Below are positions 1 through 60,298 of a DNA stretch of 64,000 bases, piece by piece (position 1 is the first letter of the stretch; each line of letters begins with the position of its first letter). The notes below the pieces were generated by a model, which was not told where the DNA came from, ran no database searches, and saw only the letters and a program-made list of their open reading frames with translations. Location: assembly GCA_023362775.1 (NCBI GenBank), contig JALMGJ010000005.1, positions 89,353,421 to 89,417,420 of the forward strand. The letters run 5' to 3'. A program made the position numbers and the translations under genes. The DNA comes from Charina bottae (Eukaryota; Chordata; Lepidosauria; Squamata; Charinaidae).

Positions 1-329
1 GGAAAGCTGTCCTCTGTTATTCAGATCATCAGAGGCAGCGTTCCAAAGTAGGAACTGCTGCAGCCTGCATTCTTCCCATGCTAGTCAAATAATGCTGACA
101 TCCAAGGTGACTTTGGAGGAAATCGTGGATCAGCAATTTCTACACCAGTGTTCTCCCCTGGGAACCGGAGCAGTGCAGCTGTGGAAAGTGAAGCATCTTA
201 ATGACTCCTTCACATTACCAGAACTCCCAACATAACAAGCAGCAAAAGGTGGAGCAATTGCTAATGTCAGAAGAAGTTCTAAACGTATCAGTTTGCAATA
301 ATATGCATAGCAGAATGCTCTATGATTCT

Positions 330-412
330 AATAATAAGGAATAAGGAATAGAATCAGAGATTTGTAGAATGGGAAAGGTTTGTAAGGATCATCTAGTCCA
401 ATCCTCTGCCAT
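330..412 (-). mobile_element. CR1-type LINE 3' end, antisense
   Basis: agaatcagagatttgtagaa, then ggatcatctagtccaatcct resembles the reverse complement of the CR1 terminus. Confidence 0.5.
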
Positions 413-627
413 ATCGGGGTAGCAGTGTGCTGCTGCTTATGTTGTGGTTGTGTGTTGTATCCATTGATTTCTTCTATGGTATAATATGGTCATCAAATAA
501 TTGCTAAACTTATGGGATTCTCCGTAGCTCCCTGACAAACTCTGATCTGTTTCTGAGTAATATGATGAGTGAAATGGTCCTCAGCAGACCTCAAGTGAAT
601 TTTAGCAACATGAGGCAATTATACAGC

Positions 628-693
<66 letters not shown>
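628..693. repeat. (GATA)n microsatellite
   Basis: About 16 uninterrupted GATA units in the upstream intron. Confidence 0.98.
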
Positions 694-3600
694 CATAGAC
701 ACAGATGGTCAGTAAAAGTGGTACCTGTTGAAACCTTTGGCCATCTTAGGTTGTTTCCAACATAAGGGTCCAGAGATCTCAGCTTCACATATTGTTTCCT
801 TGTTAACCAGGAAGCAGATTTTTAAACAGAAACATTCTTTCTGCAAAGAGCCAAGGATGTTTTCTGTGAAGAGCCAAGGTTATTTTATTCATTCAGCAAA
901 GAGCCAAGCTCTCTGAGGTAGACCAGGTCAGGAAACAGACACCATAAGAAGTTCTAGAACTCTACTTTAAGCATTCCTCATTTCCTCCCTCTTATACCAG
1001 AAAGACTCAGAGCAATCTTGAGTTTCTCTCTCACTCTTTCCTGTTTTCCCCAGGTTAACTTCATGTTTTCCTCACAGTTACAACTTACTGTATTTTCTTC
1101 AAGGCCATCTCTGTACAACTCTATAGCTATGTGCACCCTTTAGTCTCCCAGTAATCCTGCAAAGTAAGTTGGGCAGAGGTTCCAGCTGCCCCAAGATAAA
1201 TGAGCTTCTTCGGCTCATTATAGATTTGAATTCAGGACTAAATCAAGCATAGTCTGAACAATACATTTCCCCGGGTCTTCTCAGTAATAATTGGATTACA
1301 GTCAGTTTTTGGTTTATTCAGGTAGAAGATGGTTTCGACCCTAATTTCCTTTAGGACCAAAATTCTTGTTGGCCATCCTAGTGGAACTGGTATATTTGCA
1401 GCTGATTGTTTTTCAGGGCTTGTGAGGGAGCAAAAAAGGGGGTTCCTTCTGGGCTGATAGCTTCATGGATCTGGCATTCAATGCAGCTAGGTCTTGGTTC
1501 TTCCCCTTGCCTCTGGTTCTGTCTTTCCTGGCTGACTCTTCCCTCCCATCCCATCCCACCCCTTTATCCATCTCTCACTTTAGGGGAAAGGACATATGCA
1601 TCAGTGGTAGAATACAGCAAAGCAGGAGATCTACTACCCATAGCATCTTCAGGCAGAAATATCAGGTAGAGATACCTGGTTAGAATCTTGAAAGCCTTAG
1701 GAATAAAAACAAACTCAACTAGGCAAAATGACCTAGAGGTCAAATTGGGTGTAAATCAGATTTACAAACTCAACTGGTCTGATAAGTCCTCTGTGACATG
1801 AACTATTTCTTACTTGGCTCCTGAGAGAAAAAGAGACTTGTGCTGCCTCTGACCTTCTTGGTGTCTTCCTCTGCTGAGCAAGAATGGTGACATAATCAAT
1901 CCACTTGGACTTTTAGGAAATTTAGCGCTCCAGGATTTGCTCAAGAAAGACGAGCGCTTTTATGTGACTCCCTATATTATTTATTTTCAAGACAGAGCTG
2001 ATCACTGTGAGATTAATATTGTTTCTAACAGATTCAGGGGTCTTTGAGAAGGTCAGACTCCTCAGGCATCAGTGCATGTAGTCTACAGTTTGCCAACTGG
2101 ATGGCTCATGTCTTTGGGTTCAATTATATATTGTAAGCAATATCAGAATGCCACCCAAACCAGCATTCTTATGTCAGATTCTTTCTCATTATACTTGTGG
2201 TTATTGGCTGCCTTAAAAATGAACAAAAATAAATGAAAAGCTGCCTTATATACACTGGGGATCATGTTGAGTGCCCGCATTGGTGGTGGTTGCTGGCGAG
2301 GGCTGGCTTGGGGATGAAGATGATCCCATCCTTTGGAGTGGAAACCCCAACATGTTTAACAGCAACCACAGATTCTATAGATCAAGTAGGTTTCCCTTAG
2401 CCAGTATTAGATCTCTAGATTACCTGGAGCAACTGTTGGGTAGTAAAAGCTAGCAATGTGTTTAGCTTTGTGATGAGGAGATGGGATTAATTTCATATTT
2501 GATGAGTTCATTACCAGAAGTCCATGAAATAAGGTGGTGCTTCTCCAGTTGGAAAACCAAATGAAGAGTGGCCTAAATCAGCCAGGCAAACTGGGCACTA
2601 CGACAGGGAAGGCCACTTGGTATGTATATGTATGTGTGGGAAGCCCATTACCTGGAGAAGCGTAGCCTCAGGGTATTGTGAGAGCCAGATGCCAAATGCA
2701 AGACAATGTGCATTGTTAGGGATTTCAATTTTTATTCTGGATCTACACTTTCCCTTCTGATTCTTAGGTGCATATGTGACGGCTGCCACCTTGACAGACC
2801 CCAGAGATTGAAACGGGGACCTCCAGAGCTGAAAGCGTGAGTCTCTACAGCTAAAGAGCCAGGCTCTGAAATAGGCTGTAAAAGACTCCCATGTCTTTTT
2901 ATGGACCAGCCCCAGAAAGGGAGAGTTTATATTGAGAGATGGATCCGTTCCCTCTAGTCAGGGTTCCACCAATCTTTCCCTCCTTCTAGCCCATCAGGAA
3001 TATTCTTATAGCCAATGAGGTTATTATTGCTAATTGGAAACTATAACAAGGGCTTATGGGGTGCCATGGGCATCCACAGGGGGAAGACAAGGGGGGGGGA
3101 CAGATGATGACCCAGGTGTGATGACATCATCATGCCAATGCAACAACCTAATACTTGCGTCAGACCATTATGATGCAAATACATTGTCATGGTATTTGAG
3201 TGAGGACATTATTATGCTTGTGTCATCATTATTACATCGTCATGGTTTGTTACAGACACTGCTGACAGTCCATGGAAGATTTTTCTTTTTCATGCAATGA
3301 AAATAACTTATTTGATGCTTGGCTGCCTAATGGTAGGGTTGATCCTGAACGTTGGGGAAATTTGCAAAACATTCATTTGCTTCTTCTCTTGCATTATGGT
3401 GAGAAATGATGAGGACAACACCATGGCAGAAAGCTGTCTTCAGTCAAGAGAAGTGGCAAAATGGGAACACACCAAGATGAATAGGAAACATTTGCAGAAA
3501 TATCTTAAGGATATTTCAGAGGACATGATGCAATTAATAAACAACTATGATTTCTAGACCATTTTATCCCAAAACCGCATCATGGGAAACAACATTTGAA

Positions 3601-5589
3601 CTTCATCCACCCTTTCTTGATAATTCTGTGAAGAGATGATGTACCATTATTTACACATTAATGTTACAAACAGAAAAACAGTCCCTTGAGAGGGAAAAAG
3701 ACTTGTCCATTGAAGTCAGTCCAGCTTCAGATGCCTGCATTCTGGAGTTTTCCTAACAGGTTTTAGGAAAGTATATAGGTACAATGTCTCTTGTTAATCT
3801 GAGAGCAAACTACCATTATCTAGTGCATGAATTTTCAGACTTCGGCAGGCTGAGGGACCTGTTAGGTTTTTTTTTTTTGGTCCAATTTCAATCATGATCA
3901 AGAGTTCCGGTGGTAGAAAATTGGCTGCATTTTGATTGAACTTGTTTTCTCCTTAGCCTTTCACCGAACCCCATCAGGTTTTCAAGGAACCCTAGGGAAA
4001 TAAATGAGATTTTAATAACAGATAAAAGAATATTGTGTTACTGTTTTCTGATTTTGATATTTACAATGGCTGCATCATCATGAGACCTAGTTCTGTCTCT
4101 CAGGTTTGAAATGAATAACTTCTCCATTTACAGATGACCTAAGATAGGGGTTCCACTTTCCAATATTTTCTCTCTCCTTCCTATTCTTCTTTTTTTCTTT
4201 TCATTTTTTAAAATCTCTCAATAACAATAACAAAGTAAATATTAAGGATGCCATTTGGTGCAATCCATGTTAGTTTATTTGAGCTATCTAGCCACCATCT
4301 GAAAGCCAATGCAATGATATCTAAGTTAGAAGATTATCTTTAGAACACCCTCTTCTCTGTATCTAGACAACTTACTCTGCTATGAATTGGTTTGGAGGAA
4401 GTCTCTATATTTTACAATGCAGTTTTCTTTCCTTTACACCTATTATACCTATTACTCTTTAGGCATGGAATGCACCCATACTAAAGGGTTGTCCTCAATA
4501 TAAAAATTCTTAACAATGAATCATCGTTAAGAAGATAGTTCAGACCCATTTGTTTTTGCCATTTGTATTCTTCCTTTTTCTGTTTGTTTCTTTCTTTACA
4601 TCATTCATTTTCACCCAATAAGAACTGTTGATCTGTCCAATTTTGGCCATGAAATATGTTACATTTGGGCTCCCATACTTAACAAACAATGGAAACTCCA
4701 TTACAAGTTTTTAATTATCATGGACACACCCACTTCCAGTCCTAGACTTCTCTTGGTTGTGAGCACGAACATTTCCTTTATGCATATGTCCTAGTGAAAT
4801 GGGCACTTTCAATTCTCCAGCACTAGTGGTCATAGCAACAACATTCAGTAAATCAGATAATTCAGCAAAAAAGAGGTGCAGCCCCATCTTTTTTTACGTG
4901 TTATGTTAATATCCAATCTGAGATGCTATTAAGTCTATAAATATTGCCGTATTCAAAATTTTGCAGTTGTATGTTAGTAGTTTGCTTTTTCGTGTTCTCT
5001 TTTTCAAAGATGTGATAGGCATGTTTGTCACTAATACAGATTAGGCACATATAAGAGAAAAATGACAAATAAAAGGAAGTAATGTATTTAAATGCACAGT
5101 TGCTATTGTGGGCATGAACTAGGCACACAGTATGTCAAACATGTGCATGAGGAGCATCCTACAACAGCAGGAAGACTATAGTGGCCAGTGACAGTCCTGG
5201 ATATTTTGATTTTAACAAACATGGTTTGGGGCTCTCTTCCCAAAAGGTTTCTTTAGCCCTGCAGTGCAGATGTTTGAAGCTGTTGCTTCCCTCCCACCCA
5301 TCTCACTGTCCACTGGGAGCATGATGGGGTGTTAGGAGAATGGGTGGAGGCTCTCCATTGTCCTGCCTAGTCCTCTGGAAGAAGAGATTGAAGGTGTGGG
5401 TATAACTCTTATTCCTAAGATCACGAGAACACAGCTGGATCAGAGTTAGGCCCCTCTTAATTCACCATTGTGCTTCACAAAGTGAGCAAGCAGATTTCTG
5501 TGGGGTGCTCACAAGTTGGAGATAGAGACATGCTCCTGTCTCATTACTGTTCCCTGCACCTGGTAGTTGGAAGCATGCTGCACCCAACC

Positions 5590-6000
5590 TGGGAGTAATA
5601 GTGAGTCTTCCAGATGTTTAGGCCTCCATAGACTTGTCCTCCATCAGTTTATCCTATACCCCTTTAAAGCCATCCAAGTTATCAACCATCACCATGTCTT
5701 GTGTTAATGAATTCTATAGCTCATTGCGAAGAAGGGCTTTCTTTTGTCTGTACTAGAACTCTTTCCAGACGGCCTCATTAGATGACCCTGATCCTCATGT
5801 CTGGAGAGATGGAAAAAATACTTTCTCATGCATGATTTTATAACCCTCAACCATGCCCTTCCTCTGTTGCCATTTTGCTAAGCTAAGGAATCCCAAAGGT
5901 TTCAGCCTTCACTCAATATGAAGGTATTTCAGCTTCCTGACCATTTGGGTTGCTCCCTTCCACATCATTCTCTCCTACTACCCTGATTATTCTTAGGCCC
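5590..6000 (-). mobile_element. CR1-type LINE remnant, antisense
   Basis: aaagccatccaagttatcaa, ccatcaccatgtcttgtgtt and gaattctatagctcattgcg resemble the antisense CR1 3' region common in reptiles. Boundaries are approximate. Confidence 0.5.
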
Positions 6001-6245
6001 ATCATTAGGTGTGTCCACAGTAGTGGGCCAAAAAAGTTGACATAGCAGCTGTGACCACATAGTGGAAGCCCCACATCTTTTTATGCACATCACGTTAAAA
6101 GGGGTGGGGCTTCAATCATGTGATCATGGCTGATATCTTGACTTGGCCTCCTCCCCCCACTCCTGCTTATCATCTACACAGCTGGGCAAATAATACAGGA
6201 CTTCACTGAATTCTCATGGAAATAGCTATAGGCTATAAGATGAAT

Positions 6246-6570
6246 GGCATGGTGGCTCAGCGGGTAAGATGCCAGGCTTGTCGATCGGAAGGTCAGCAGT
6301 TGAAGACCCGAGCGCAGCATAACGGAGTGAGCTCCCGCACTCACCCCAGCTCTTGCCAACCTAGCAATTTGAAAGCATGCAAATGCAAGTAGATAAATAG
6401 GTACCACTTTGGTGGGTAGGTAACAGCGTTCCACGTGCGTCATGCCAGCCACATGGCTGTGGAAGCGTCTTCAGACAACGCTGACTCTTCGGCTAAGAAA
6501 CGGAGATGAGCACCAGCCCCTAGAGTCAGACACGACTGCACAAATGTGCGGGGGGAACCTTTACCTTTTT
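6246..6570 (+). mobile_element. Sauria-type SINE, sense
   Basis: The head ggcatggtggctcagcgggt, conserved body and end aatgtgcggggggaaccttt are complete. A 12-bp near-duplication (tataagatgaat at 6234-6245, tataagaagaat at 6571-6582) has one mismatch, and box B is mutated. Confidence 0.92.
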
Positions 6571-7592
6571 TATAAGAAGAATTAATCATGACTATGATTT
6601 GTAGGTTTTTCTACCATATTCAATCCTAGGATAGGCAAGACCCTGGGGACTTGGATGGAGGGTATATAGTTTCTTTCTTGGTCTGTCAACCTAAACTCAT
6701 CTATAAAAGGGAGCTATAAAATAGAAGAACCACGTATAAGTCTGATCAATGAATATAATTTATAGGAATACATGATCTTAGCTGTAACAGAAAATGCATA
6801 GTTTTATTAACTGAAGATTTTAATAATATAATCATTCACATTATATAGCTTTTTTAACGTTCCAAGCCTGTTACCAATATTGTGTGAATCTACGTCCAGC
6901 CTCAGGATTGTTATTTCCAGATTTAGAAGGGGAAAGGAAGCCTGATGCTCAAAGAGAAGTAAATCAGGGTAAAATTTCAATAAGGGCTTTGTAGGCTACA
7001 GCTGAGTCTTGGCCACCATACCCCAGTCGCTTCCGTGCAGAAGCCCAATTCACTACCACTGTTTTTGGTTTGTTAATGATGTGACTGAGTTCTAATTTTA
7101 AATGGCTCTGTAATGTCTGTTCAATCAAAGGATTGTTTTGAGCCAGTGCAGAAAGGGTTGGGCCGAAGTGGCACAAGGAATTACAGTAAAGCTCAGGTGG
7201 TCCGAGATTTCAGAAAGGAATAAACCATGCAAAGCCCAAGTCCCCAAACATTCACCTTTTCTATCAGCTGCTCAAACACCTCTTCCAAAGATGCTACTTC
7301 GGCAGGTAGCCGTACATGAAAACATTTGCACGTCCACTGATTTCATCCCCATTCACTTTTCGTCCTCATTGTCATACACATTTTGTGCCTCACTCTCTAA
7401 TAGTGTGTATTTCTTCCCTTCACGGCTGCAAAAACAGTCCCTCTCCTTTGCAGTCCAACAGGAACAATGACGTTCATCAATGTTATCTCTGTCAGGAAGG
7501 TTCATCAAGTTAGTCAGGGAAGAAACCCATTCAGAAATGAAAAAAATGGCTCTTCCCACCAGCCCTGGCAGTCACTTAAATTAAAGCATTAA

Positions 7593-54408
<46,816 letters not shown>

Positions 54409-55267
54409 AGCCTTCTGAATTTTGTTCCCAACACCTTTCACCTGTTTGACACATCTGTAGCTTCACAGTGAGGAATCTCAAGTTACTCTTTTCCACAAGG
54501 ACAAGCTCACAGCTTGAGCGTACAGCACACACTCCTTCCTTACTTCATCTCGGAACCGCTTGAGTCAAAGCTTTGATGGTGGCAGTGGAGAGAAGGGAGA
54601 GGACAATATGGCGTTGACCTCCTAGACTGCCTTGCCACATCACAGGCCATTAGTACAGCTGTGGAAAACCTCACTTCTGGCTAGTTCTGCAGAGAGAATG
54701 CGAGTGGATGACTCTTGGGATATCTAGCAAGAAACATCCCAGCCAGTCTCAGCAAGGGAAGAAAGAAACAGCAACAGGTCCATTCTTATCGACCAGTTTC
54801 AGCGTGTCTTTCCAACCTGTGTTCTTCCATGCATTTCCTTCCTTTTGCTGTAATGTCTGTTCCACTCAGTCCTCCCCAAGTAATGCAGGTTCCAGTCTAT
54901 CTGTCAGACAAACTAAGGACAACATTTGGCAGCGCGTTCAGACTAACTGAGCAAACTGGGAATCATAAAATACCAAAAAGCACAAAGAAATCAGTCATGT
55001 CACAAGTAGGATAAAAATACAACATGTATCAAAAGGGAGACATCAGACAGTGGTTTTTCCATGCTGGGAGAGTCCTGTGAAATCTCCAGGTTGTGGCAAG
55101 CGTGTTTTTTTCTAGTAAATCGTAGCAATCTTTTTTGTTTAATTACTCTTGTGGGCAGAATAACTCTTTCCCTTTACACAGTGTATATTGTCCTACTTCT
55201 CATGTGTTTTCCTACAAAAGTTTCTTTTCAGTTTATTGCCTTTTTGATAATAGAGCAGCCAGTCACT

Positions 55268-55269
55268 GA

Positions 55270-55333
<64 letters not shown>

Positions 55334-55336
55334 AAA
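55268..55336 (+). repeat. (GAAA)n microsatellite in the 3' UTR
   Basis: About 17 uninterrupted units, purine-only on the transcript strand. Confidence 0.97.
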
Positions 55337-56132
55337 ACGGGAGAGAGGACAAGAACCGTACTTACATATGAAGTGAGAAGACCCTGCAAAATATTGGCGA
55401 TAAGAACGTCCTCTTTTCTTTACTTGTGCAGCTAGAACATTGCTCAGTTCCTACCAGGAAAAAGGAAAGGGCCAGGGACATGGAGAAAGCCCCCTTGCAG
55501 GGGTATCTGGGAGGGGTTCAAAGTCAAGATGGCAGCCACAACCATGTGATCAAACCTCTGCCCCTTTTTAACATGTCAGGTGTGCAATTCGAGTAAAAAA
55601 AGAGGCAGGTTGCCAGCACACTGTCACAGCTGAAATCGTGACTCTTTTGACCCATCAGATGTCCCTGCCCATTTAATTCAAACCAAGAGAGGGGAAACTC
55701 ATTTAAGGAATTGAAACAGGCATTTATATTAGGAGAAACACCGTATAGCCCTGATGGCTTGCCTTGCATTTTCCAGGCTGTGTAGTGATTCATCCTTTTG
55801 CTGTTGTGTTTTATCATATACCTGCCAGAACCTCTCCCCCTTCTTTTAAAAACATAGATTTCCAAGGATAATGGGCATGGGGAAAAATTAGTCATTCTGT
55901 GCAATTTTCCTGCTGATTCTCATGCCAGATGCTTCCCTGGTACTTGTGATTCTCCCTCGGTTGCTTCCTTCCTGCATGAGCTTCCGGTCACTTCTGGGCC
56001 CGCTGTTGTGCTGTCGCCCTCTTTTTATAAATTATGTATAGTAAACTGTGTGTTTAAAAAGTGCATGTGTGCCAACTCTGCTCTTTCGCAGGCCAACATT
56101 TCATCTTCTGCCTTCTGTGTAGGGATGTTGAT

Positions 56133-56217
56133 TCCCTCCCTCCCTCCCTCCCTCCCTCCCTCCCTCCTTCCTTCCTTCCTTCCTTCCTTCCTTCCTTCCT
56201 TCCTTCCTTCCTTCCTC
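56133..56217 (+). repeat. (TCCC)n(TTCC)n microsatellite in the 3' UTR
   Basis: About seven TCCC units are followed by about thirteen TTCC units, a pure pyrimidine tract in the transcript. Confidence 0.96.
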
Positions 56218-57921
56218 TTAATAAAAAAAAACCACGATTGCATCCAGAATCAAATCAAATATTTCCACATTTGATTTCAACAGTAGGCTTTCAGCTTTGG
56301 GCCAGAGGTTCTCTGGCTCGTTGGTTTCAATGTGTAAGTTCTACCACCTTCTCCTTAATGAATGGCATGATAAAAAAAATGTGCGTCCATTCTGCGTTTG
56401 TTCTCTTCGCTGAAGTCATGCTTGTAAATTCTTGGAGCTTTTGTTCTTTGATCTACCACCACTGCTGTATATGCATCTTGAGATATATATGCATAGATAT
56501 AGATATCTATATATCCCTCTATATATATAGATATGTGCTAACCCACAGCATCTTGCTGTAGCTAAACAGGAAATGGCAGTTTTAGTTCCTCTATTCTTTT
56601 CCAACAGAAGTGTTGAATTTTTAAAACATTTTATGTAGAGATGTTCCTACATTTACTTTCTCTCCACCTCCCCCTTCTTCTTTTAAAAAAGTGCTGTTCA
56701 TTATGCAAAATCAATCATTTGAAGAATTGATATTGTAAATATATTTTGTGAATATTTTAGCATTGTCATTGATTATAATAGCCAACACTTTCATGAGCTG
56801 ATTTTACATGTGTTTTTAAGATACATAGTCTGGGGGGGGATGGCCTTTTCTTTTGCTTTTTTTTTCTCCCCCCTGCTAAAGGGTTCTTGAGCTAAGGGAG
56901 CATTTACTTTTCTTTTTGATGAATTAGCCCCTCTCAGTTTGCAAATCAATAGAATCCATCTGGCCCGTGTGCTAAGGTGCCATGCAGAAAAAAATATGAC
57001 CAAGAATGATGACTGTCATAACATAAATCACCTGCTTTATAGACAAATAAGTTATTTCTTAAGATTCTTGCTTAAACACCTCTGAGAACTATGCTACACC
57101 CATGCATAGGAGAGAAGAAAGGGGTACAGGATAGACCCTGCTATTTGATATACACCACAATGCTTGGGGCTGATTATCCCAAGGTACTGTAGATGGATGA
57201 CAAACCATGAAGACAGAAGATAGAGCCTCCTCTGAGAAATGCAGGAGGTATTTTTTTTAATACAAGATATTTCCCCTAGATTATGCAGCATTATTTTTGA
57301 TCACTGAACACCAGCCACAGCTACAGTATGTATGGTTGCCCACAACAGGCTTAGTAAAATTGCTATTTTTCATGTCTGTCAACTGAGAAGATGTGGCCTT
57401 TGAGTGGCTTCAGCTTAATGGTTACAATTTGTTGCAGGCCAATCTTAAGCCATATACTGTGTTGTGTCTCAACTCTAGTTCTATAAAATGGCCCCTTTAT
57501 CATTAAGCACACATCTGTCGGAACTAGTACTTGAATCCGTTTTTTTCTCTTGCTCTTTTGTGTAACTGGAAACAAAACTATTTCAAAGCAGATGTGATAG
57601 GCTCATAGTGATCTAAATAAAGCCTATAAAAAGTAGCTTCTTTGGGAAGTATAAAAGGAGGAAAAACATCTAGGATTAAGGACATTATTGGTATAAGGCT
57701 TCCCATTATTTGAAGATTTATCTCCTCTAGTAACAGAATTAAATCTGCATCTTGGGCAGAGGTAGATGTTACGTATGCTGATTTGGTATGCAAAAAGGGG
57801 GAGAATATTTATTGAACATGGAATCGATAGAGCTAAGTTTGTGAATAGAGTTTGGATTTTATCAAAATAGCATGCTTTGTAAAATCAGCCTAGAACATCC
57901 CTGTACTTACCTACCTGCAGG

Positions 57922-57925
<4 letters not shown>

Positions 57926-57969
<44 letters not shown>
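57926..57969 (+). repeat. (CA)n microsatellite in the 3' UTR
   Basis: About 21 CA units after a short GC-rich start (gcgcg). Confidence 0.96.
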
Positions 57970-57971
<2 letters not shown>

Positions 57972-58480
57972 TGATTCATCAGCATATTGTATTGCCGGGC
58001 TGCTTTAGGCTGGAAAAAATAAAGTACACTGGCATCATGTTAAAATACAGAGAAACTCAGTCCTATGCTTTCCTACTTAAAAGTCTGCCCTGTTAGATTC
58101 TGTGCAACTTACTCTCAGTAAATATAGAGGGTTATAGCCTTAATGAGTTTTTTGTGTTGAAGAGCAAATTTATATTCCTACCATAAGTGTTTTTTTTTTC
58201 CAATTTGTTGTTTTAGGGGCATTTTGTTTGAGTTTTCATTTTTAAAAAGTTTCCCAATAGTTACCTACTTGGAAAAGAATACACAGAGATTTATTGTTCT
58301 ACTGCCAAGACATTGTTATTATTGTTGTTATTGTTATTATAGGATGATGAAAACACACTAATGTCTGCAGTAGAGACACCAAGGGACATCTGTACATATG
58401 TAAATGGAAAATAGAGACATGTTAACAGAAATGCATTCATTTTCCTTGGATTGTGTATTGTTTTTATTTTACAGGACAAA

Positions 58481-58486
58481 AATAAA
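58481..58486 (+). terminator. Candidate poly(A) signal 1
   Basis: AATAAA followed within 60 bases by GT-rich sequence (ctgtttgttagcgtttgtga). Confidence 0.5.
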
Positions 58487-58958
58487 GCTTGAAGATCCAT
58501 CTTATGTGGAAAATGAATCCTGTTTGTTAGCGTTTGTGAAGTCTCCACCTTTGTTTCATTTCTTGTAATATACTCTGACTCTTTTGTGGAAAAAAAAGTT
58601 GCATTTGTTTTGTTTTGTTTTACCTTCATGTAATAATTAGCTTAAGTGTATTAGTCTTTATCATCTGTGTATTTTTAGGGTGCTACAAAAATAATGAAGA
58701 AAATAAGGGGATTAAATAATAAAAAGATTGTAACCAAATTCATACTTTGTACAATTTTTTGATATTGTGGATCAGAGGAGAATAAAAAAGTACAATCTGA
58801 ATTAACATGCAAAAATGGCCATTTGTCTTTGTTTGTACATTGTATGTACAGTACAACTCAATCATTTCATACTTTAAAACTGGTCAGAAAAACAATTGTG
58901 ATTTTTAGTCTTGCAAAATTGTATGTAGTTAGATGATGTGACAACCTAATATTTATCT

Positions 58959-58964
58959 AATAAA
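58959..58964 (+). terminator. Candidate poly(A) signal 2 (preferred)
   Basis: AATAAA about 20 bases before a plausible cleavage region, followed by a T/G-rich stretch (gtgttcatgtcgttattttg). Confidence 0.6.
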
Positions 58965-59108
58965 TATGTATTCAAATGAAACCTGTATATTAGGTGTTCA
59001 TGTCGTTATTTTGTATTTAAAAATCAAATTGACTATTGCTAGACATTTACATACTTTCTTGTAACACTGAAAGTACTCTCATTTTGCTCATATTATTTTT
59101 TTTTCCTA

Positions 59109-59114
59109 AATAAA
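59109..59114 (+). terminator. Candidate poly(A) signal 3
   Basis: AATAAA in a T-rich context, with a later tgttttgtaaatc stretch. The last of the closely grouped signals before the LINE at 59462. Confidence 0.4.
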
Positions 59115-59461
59115 TTTGGAAAATGATGGATTGATGATCGGGCAGCTGTTTTGTAAATCTCAAGCTTCTATTTCTGATTTTATAAAAAAATAATTGAAAG
59201 ACACTATTCAGCATTTACAGTTGAGTACATTTAAGTTTACAGTGCAGGAATTCTCAAACGTTTTCAATGCCACAGGCCTCTAAAATGATGGATTAATTTG
59301 TGCAACCTGCCTCCCTGCACAAAATGCATGATTTCATTGGATTTAGGCTTAGGCAAGAAATAAATATATCACTTTATATTTGTAATCTGTGGATCAGATA
59401 AAAAAGTGATAAGACTTCACAACTTTCTAAACTAAAATTGTTTCATTCACATAAACAATCG

Positions 59462-60298
59462 AAGAGCAGGTGGCAGTCGTGGCCAGGAGGGCCTTTGCTC
59501 AACTTCGTGTTGTGCGCCAGTTACGCCCTTTCCTGGAACGAGAGGCCCTCTGGTCGGTCACTCATGCCCTGGTTATCTCCCATATAGACTACTGTAATGT
59601 GCTCTACATGGGGCTACCCTTGAAGAATATCCGGAAGCTACAGCTGATCCAGAATGCAGCCATGCGGGCAATCTTAGGTGCCCCAAGGGTGGCACATGTA
59701 ACACCTTTGCTACGCGAGCTGCATTGGGTCCCAGTTTGCTTCCAGGTCCAATTCAAGGTGATGGTTATGACCTTTAAAGCCCTACATGGCATGGGTCCAG
59801 GTTCCCTGAGGGACCGTCTCATCCCCATTACATCGACCCGCCCCACCCGGGCATGCAGAAAGGGCATGCTACGGACCCCATCTGTTAAAGAATTCCATCT
59901 GGCGGGGTCGCGGAAGCGTGCCTCCTCTGCAGTAGCTCCTGCCCTCTGGAACATTCTTCCCCCGGAGATAAGACAGGTCCCCTCGCTCCTGGACTTCCAT
60001 AAAAAACTAAAAACCTGGTTTTGTCAGCATGCCTGGAGCAGGAGGGAGAGTGGTTATGCCTGGGGATGGCTAGTTTCCTCAAACAGCCCTAAAGTGGCCC
60101 TTTTACTCACGGACTTATAAAGAATTTTCGCCATCTGGATTTTATTACATTTTATATTCTTACCGTTTATTATATTTATTTTACTGTATTTATATTGTAT
60201 AGCTATTAACTATGTTTTTATTGTAAACCGCCCAGAGTCCCTCCTCAGGGGGAGATGGGCGGTGATAAATTCAATAAATAAATAAATAAACAAGCAAA
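59462..60298 (+). mobile_element. 5'-truncated L2/CR1-type LINE, sense
   Basis: Coding end followed by a 3' UTR with the shared motif (gtaaaccgcccagagtccct, gatgggcggtgataaattca) and an AAAT tail. The left flank ataaacaa recurs near the right end, a possible target duplication overlapping the tail. This is the best copy of the family whose 3' ends also appear at 11066, 11897, 25245, 29970 and 35155. Confidence 0.9.
59470..60120 (+). pseudogene. LINE reverse transcriptase, C-terminal part
   Basis: An open frame of 216 residues with LVISHIDYCNVLYMGLP, LQLIQNAAMRAILGAPRVAH, TPLLRELHWVPVCFQVQFKV, ALWNILPPEIRQVPS and LKTWFCQHAW. These are the conserved C-terminal blocks after the RT fingers/palm in L2/CR1-clade elements. 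The catalytic YADD region and endonuclease are missing by 5' truncation. The frame has no visible stop, which suggests a fairly young insertion. Confidence 0.9.

Larger units (their letters stand above)
54409..58985 (+). other. ZMIZ1: ZMIZ1 3' untranslated region (inferred)
   Basis: Non-coding sequence follows the stop. It includes a GAAA repeat (55268-55336), a TCCC/TTCC repeat (56133-56217), an AT-rich hairpin-prone patch (56480-56535), a CA repeat (57926-57969) and a TTATTG-rich patch (58305-58340). The part from 56600 to 58985 is AT-rich. Length and signals fit the long 3' UTR known for the gene. The end is uncertain by a few hundred bases. Confidence 0.75.

Noticed and set aside
59470..60120. 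Candidate host gene downstream of ZMIZ1
   Set aside because: The 216-residue frame is the C-terminal part of an L2/CR1-type reverse transcriptase followed by that family's 3' UTR and tail.
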